Below the pieces are notes generated by a model. It was not told the DNA's origin. It saw only the letters and a list, made by a program, of their open reading frames with translations, and ran no database searches. A stretch of DNA of 15,960 nt from Oscillospiraceae bacterium (GTDB lineage Bacteria; Bacillota; Clostridia; Oscillospirales; Ruminococcaceae), in assembly GCA_019420135.1 (NCBI GenBank), contig JAHZHS010000033.1:1-15960 (forward strand). Direction: 5' to 3'. Positions 13,088 through 15,960 of this stretch are shown piece after piece. The position numbers were made by a program, and so were the translations under genes. The stretch's first letter is position 1, and the number at the start of each line of letters is the position of its first letter.

Positions 13088-14057
13088 GCTCGCCCCTGTC
13101 AGTGTCATCATCCCCTGCTACAATGCGGCGGATACCCTGCGCCGGGCGGTGGACGGCGTGCTGGACGGGGCGCCCGCCAATCTGGAGCTGCTGCTGGTGG
13201 ACGACGGCTCCACCGACGCCACCCCCGCCCTGTGCGACGATCTGGCCGCCGGGGACGGGCGCATCCGGGTGCTGCACCGCAAAAACGGCGGTGCTTCCGC
13301 GGCCCGCAACGCAGGTCTGGATGCCGCCCTGGGAGACTGGGTCCTCTTTGTGGACGCCGACGACACCCTGACCCCCGGCCTGTGGCAGGCGTTGGGGGAG
13401 GCATTTGCGGCCGACCCGGGGATGGTGCTGTTCGGCATTGCCCGGGCCAGCGGTCCCAATCCCTGTCCCCTGGCGCCGGGGTATTATGCCGATCCGTCCG
13501 CCCTGGGAAAAGCTCTGCGGCCCCTTCTGTTTGAGAGCGGCTATCTGGCCGCGCCCTACGGGAAGGTATTCTCCGCCAGAGCGCTGCGCACCGCAGGAAT
13601 GCACTTTGACGAGACACTCAAAGTCAACGAAGATGTGCTGTTCAACACAGTTTTTTTACAAAATACCATTTCCATTTTCTGCCTGCCGGGTGTATACTAT
13701 TACCAATATGATCAAAAGTGGGGGTCTTTGTCCCGGCGCCTGCGGGGCGATCTGCTGAAAGCGGAAGCCCGCTGTGCCCCGGAACTAAAGACCATGCTGC
13801 TGCGCTGGGGGTATCCTCCCGAATCCTTTCTCAGGGAAAGCCGTCTGCGGGCCTGTCTGAACCAGTACGGTCTGCTGACCGGCTGTCCGGGCGAGATGCC
13901 CTATGCAGAGCGGCGGGCCCTGTTTGCCGAGATCCTGGCTCAGCCGGATGCCCGTGCCGCCCTGCAGGAGCAGCTGCGCCATGACGCCCACCCGCTGCTG
14001 GCCCTGCCGTACCGGCTGGGTGTCGCATGGAACCTGCCGGGGCTGCTGGCCGGGTAG
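13074..14057 (+). CDS. GT2 family glycosyltransferase
   Basis: A 327-aa GT-A enzyme with strand VSVIIPCYNAAD (9-20), DDGS (43-46), intact ARNAG (78-81), DADD (94-97) and the catalytic-base region NED (185-187). ATG 13074 is chosen because AAGGAG (13061-13066) is 7 nt upstream and the conserved fold starts there; the longer frame lies inside the previous gene. Around 13650-13720 the otherwise GC-rich gene has an AT-rich patch. It includes a T7 run in the phase of a classical slippery heptamer (T TTT TTA) and a TATACT. The stop is TAG, which shows that TAG works as a normal stop in this genome. An 86-bp gap follows. Confidence 0.9.
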   Translation: MSTPELAPVSVIIPCYNAADTLRRAVDGVLDGAPANLELLLVDDGSTDATPALCDDLAAGDGRIRVLHRKNGGASAARNAGLDAALGDWVLFVDADDTLTPGLWQALGEAFAADPGMVLFGIARASGPNPCPLAPGYYADPSALGKALRPLLFESGYLAAPYGKVFSARALRTAGMHFDETLKVNEDVLFNTVFLQNTISIFCLPGVYYYQYDQKWGSLSRRLRGDLLKAEARCAPELKTMLLRWGYPPESFLRESRLRACLNQYGLLTGCPGEMPYAERRALFAEILAQPDARAALQEQLRHDAHPLLALPYRLGVAWNLPGLLAG

Positions 14058-14143
14058 ACACTTGTGAAAAACCGGTATTTATGATAGCATTCTTCGGGCG
14101 CCGGACGGCGTCTTGACGAAATGCCATACACAAGGAGCGACCG

Positions 14144-15160
14144 ATGTCCACCCCGAGACTCAGCATCATCACAACGGTATACGATGCCAAAGACTACCTG
14201 CCCGCCACAGTGCAGAGCATTCTGGCCCAGACCTTTGCGGATTTTGAGCTTCTGCTGGTGGAGGACGGCAGTCCCAACGGCTGTGGGGAACTCTGTGACC
14301 AGCTGGCCGGACAGGATGCCCGCATCCGGGTATTCCACAAGCCCAACGGCGGTCCGGCCTCGGCGGCAAACGTGGGGCTGGAAAACGCCCGGGGGGATTA
14401 CATCGGCTTTGTGGATTCCGACGATCTCATTGAGCCGGATATGTATGCCCGGCTGTTCGCTGCCCTGGAGGCTCATCCCGGCGCCCGGCTGGCAGCCTGT
14501 GCCGGGGACGCCATCGACGACAGGGGAAATCCCATTCCCGGCCAGAAAGTCGCCTGCTCCCTTACCGGGGAATGCAACGCCATGGATCTGCTGCTGGAGA
14601 CTTTCAAGACCGGCAGTTTTTATGGTCCCTTGAGCTGGAACAAACTGTTCGATGCCCGGCTGTTCCGGGACAAGAACATCCGCTATGACGAGAGCATGTT
14701 CTTTGGCGATGACGCCAGCGTGCTCCATCTGGTCTTTGAGGGAGAGCGGGCGGTTTGTCTGCCCGATGCTCTGTATCACTACCGCACCCGCGCAGGGCAG
14801 ATGACCGGGGCCGTTTTTCCGCCCCGCAAGCTGGATGACCTGCGGATGTACTGGGACTGGCTGAGCTACTTTGCGGCACGGCCGAATTCCGAGGAATACT
14901 ATCAATGGGCGGTCGCCTGGTATTGGAAGGTCTTTTATCAATTCTGGGTTTTGTCCGGCGAGGCAGGAAACCTTGCCGAGCTCAAACCCGGTTTTCTGAA
15001 ACACAAAAAGCATCTGGACAGCCTGCTGCCCGACATTTTGCGGTGCCCGTACATCGCTGCGGGCGAAAAGGTCCGCGCCGTCCTGTTCATTGCCAGCCCT
15101 GGGCTGACCTGGCAGGCGGCCCGCACCTGGGGGCGGCTTTGCAGATTTGGGAGGGGTTAA
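14144..15160 (+). CDS. GT2 family glycosyltransferase with altered donor-site motifs
   Basis: A 338-aa GT-A type transferase starting MSTPRLSIITTVYDAKDYLP. The usual DDGS is EDGS (40-43), and the ARN of its neighbours is AAN (about 75-76). DSDD (91-94), WNKLF (165-169) and the acidic catalytic region GDD (188-190) are kept, so the enzyme is probably active but may use a different donor. The C-terminal third is rich in aromatics (YYQWAVAWYWKVFYQFW) and may contact the membrane or a long acceptor. AAGGAG (14132-14137) is 6 nt from the ATG. The 86-bp gap before it holds a lone TATGAT (14080-14085) without a good -35, so a weak internal promoter is possible. The next gene follows after 4 bp. Confidence 0.88.
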   Translation: MSTPRLSIITTVYDAKDYLPATVQSILAQTFADFELLLVEDGSPNGCGELCDQLAGQDARIRVFHKPNGGPASAANVGLENARGDYIGFVDSDDLIEPDMYARLFAALEAHPGARLAACAGDAIDDRGNPIPGQKVACSLTGECNAMDLLLETFKTGSFYGPLSWNKLFDARLFRDKNIRYDESMFFGDDASVLHLVFEGERAVCLPDALYHYRTRAGQMTGAVFPPRKLDDLRMYWDWLSYFAARPNSEEYYQWAVAWYWKVFYQFWVLSGEAGNLAELKPGFLKHKKHLDSLLPDILRCPYIAAGEKVRAVLFIASPGLTWQAARTWGRLCRFGRG

Positions 15161-15164
15161 AACT

Positions 15165-15960
15165 ATGGAACGTATCTGTGTGAGCGTGATCATTCCGATT
15201 TACAACACCAAGACCTGGCTGGAAGAATGCATCCGCAGCGTTCTGGACCAGCAGTTCGATCAGCCGTTTGAAGTCATTCTGGTGGACGACGGCTCCACCG
15301 ACGGCTGCAGCGAGCTCTGCGACGAATTTGCCAAAAAGGATGTCCGCATCCGGGTCATCCATCAGGAGAACCAGGGCCTGTCCGCCGCCCGCAACACCGG
15401 CATTGATGCCGCCCAGGGCCGCTACTATGCCTTTGTGGACTCGGACGATATCCTGCGCCCTGCCTATCTGCAAAAGCTCTTTGACGCTTGCGAGAAGCAC
15501 GATGCCTACATGGCCATCTGCGCCGTGGAGGACGTGCGGGAGGACGGCACCAGCGAGGAACCGCCTGCCTACACCATGCCCACCGAGGTGGGGGTGTTCA
15601 CCGGCAAAGACCTGCTCAACAACTTCTATGCCGCCAACGGCACCTACTACACCGTAGCCTGGAACAAGCTCTACCGCGCCGAGGTGTGGAAGCTGCTCCA
15701 CTATCCCGAAGGCCGCCTGCATGAGGACGACTTTGTCGCCCACCGCCTGTTCTGGCGCTGCGACAAGGTGGTCTGCCTGGACGAGCAGCTCTACTGCTAC
15801 CGCCTGAGCAGCGGCAGCATCTGCCGTTCCAACATCAAGCCTGAGGCCTTCGATGCCGTGGACGGCCTGGCTGACCGCTACCGCTTCTTTGTGGAGAATG
15901 GCGCCGACCGCACCGTCATCGACTGCGCCTATGCGGCCTGCTGGCGGCGGTATCTCTTCC
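15165..15960 (+). CDS. GT2 family glycosyltransferase (partial, runs off the window)
   Basis: The frame is open from ATG 15165 to the end of the window, giving 265 codons with no stop. It begins MERICVSVIIPIYNTKTWLE and has DDGS (41-44), ARNTG (76-80), DSDD (92-95), WNKLY (166-170) and the probable catalytic HEDD (186-189), all canonical for GT2. GAGGGG (15151-15156) is 8 nt upstream, and the gene starts 4 bp after the preceding stop, so it is in the same operon. It is the most canonical of the GT2 enzymes here. Related enzymes are about 300-350 aa, so roughly 40-90 residues are missing. Confidence 0.9.
   Translation, partial: MERICVSVIIPIYNTKTWLEECIRSVLDQQFDQPFEVILVDDGSTDGCSELCDEFAKKDVRIRVIHQENQGLSAARNTGIDAAQGRYYAFVDSDDILRPAYLQKLFDACEKHDAYMAICAVEDVREDGTSEEPPAYTMPTEVGVFTGKDLLNNFYAANGTYYTVAWNKLYRAEVWKLLHYPEGRLHEDDFVAHRLFWRCDKVVCLDEQLYCYRLSSGSICRSNIKPEAFDAVDGLADRYRFFVENGADRTVIDCAYAACWRRYLF

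Noticed and set aside
14062..14085. TTGTGA and TATGAT in the 86-bp gap before the GT2 gene at 14144
   Set aside because: The spacing is about 12 bp, too short for a normal promoter; kept only as a possible lone -10.

Overview
The window reads like a chromosomal stretch of a GC-rich, low-oxygen gut Firmicute. The Faecalibacterium/Subdoligranulum/Gemmiger branch of the Oscillospiraceae is my best guess. This is an inference from style, not from a database search: GC-rich third codon positions, strong AGGAGG-type ribosome binding sites, sigma-A-like TTGACA/TATAAT promoters, a Ser/Thr-rich lipoprotein linker, and the clostridial FeoB plus small Cys-rich membrane protein pair. No RNA gene, CRISPR array, insertion sequence or phage gene was found.

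Layout. (1) 12-1354: a DUF1622 membrane protein (minus strand) diverges from an iron-sulfur-flavoprotein-like NAD(P)H:FMN reductase family protein (plus strand). Each has its own promoter in the 315-bp gap. (2) 1390-1432: a bidirectional terminator separates the flavoprotein from the next operon. (3) 1448-4017, minus strand: a polar amino acid ABC importer in the order binding lipoprotein, permease, ATPase. The binding-protein gene carries one in-frame TAG and is annotated as a pseudogene. A 223-bp hairpin-rich spacer separates it from the intact permease. (4) 4018-4608: a long AT-richer divergent regulatory region. (5) 4609-7192, plus strand: a FeoA-FeoB fusion for ferrous iron uptake, followed by a 58-aa FeoB-associated Cys-rich membrane protein that is easy to miss. 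(6) 7193-7484: two intrinsic terminators, then a clean promoter. (7) 7485-15960, plus strand: a class III-like PPK2 polyphosphate kinase, then seven consecutive glycosyltransferase genes in the order GT4, GT2, GT4, GT4, GT2, GT2, GT2. Gaps or overlaps are small, and the last gene runs off the window.

How the genes work together. The left half is nutrient uptake (amino acid, ferrous iron) and redox. The right half looks like the assembly-line part of a surface polysaccharide or glycopolymer locus in which each transferase would add one sugar. No flippase, polymerase, priming transferase, ligase or sugar-nucleotide enzyme lies inside the window, so the polymer cannot be named. PPK2 sits 25 bp upstream of the first glycosyltransferase with no terminator between them. 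Co-transcription is therefore likely, which suggests that polyphosphate might re-phosphorylate the nucleotides released by sugar transfer. That link is a hypothesis.

The clearest oddities are the single nonsense codon in the binding protein, the string of inverted repeats between it and the permease, the PPK2-glycosyltransferase linkage, and one GT2 with altered donor-site motifs. I found no convincing wholly new system.
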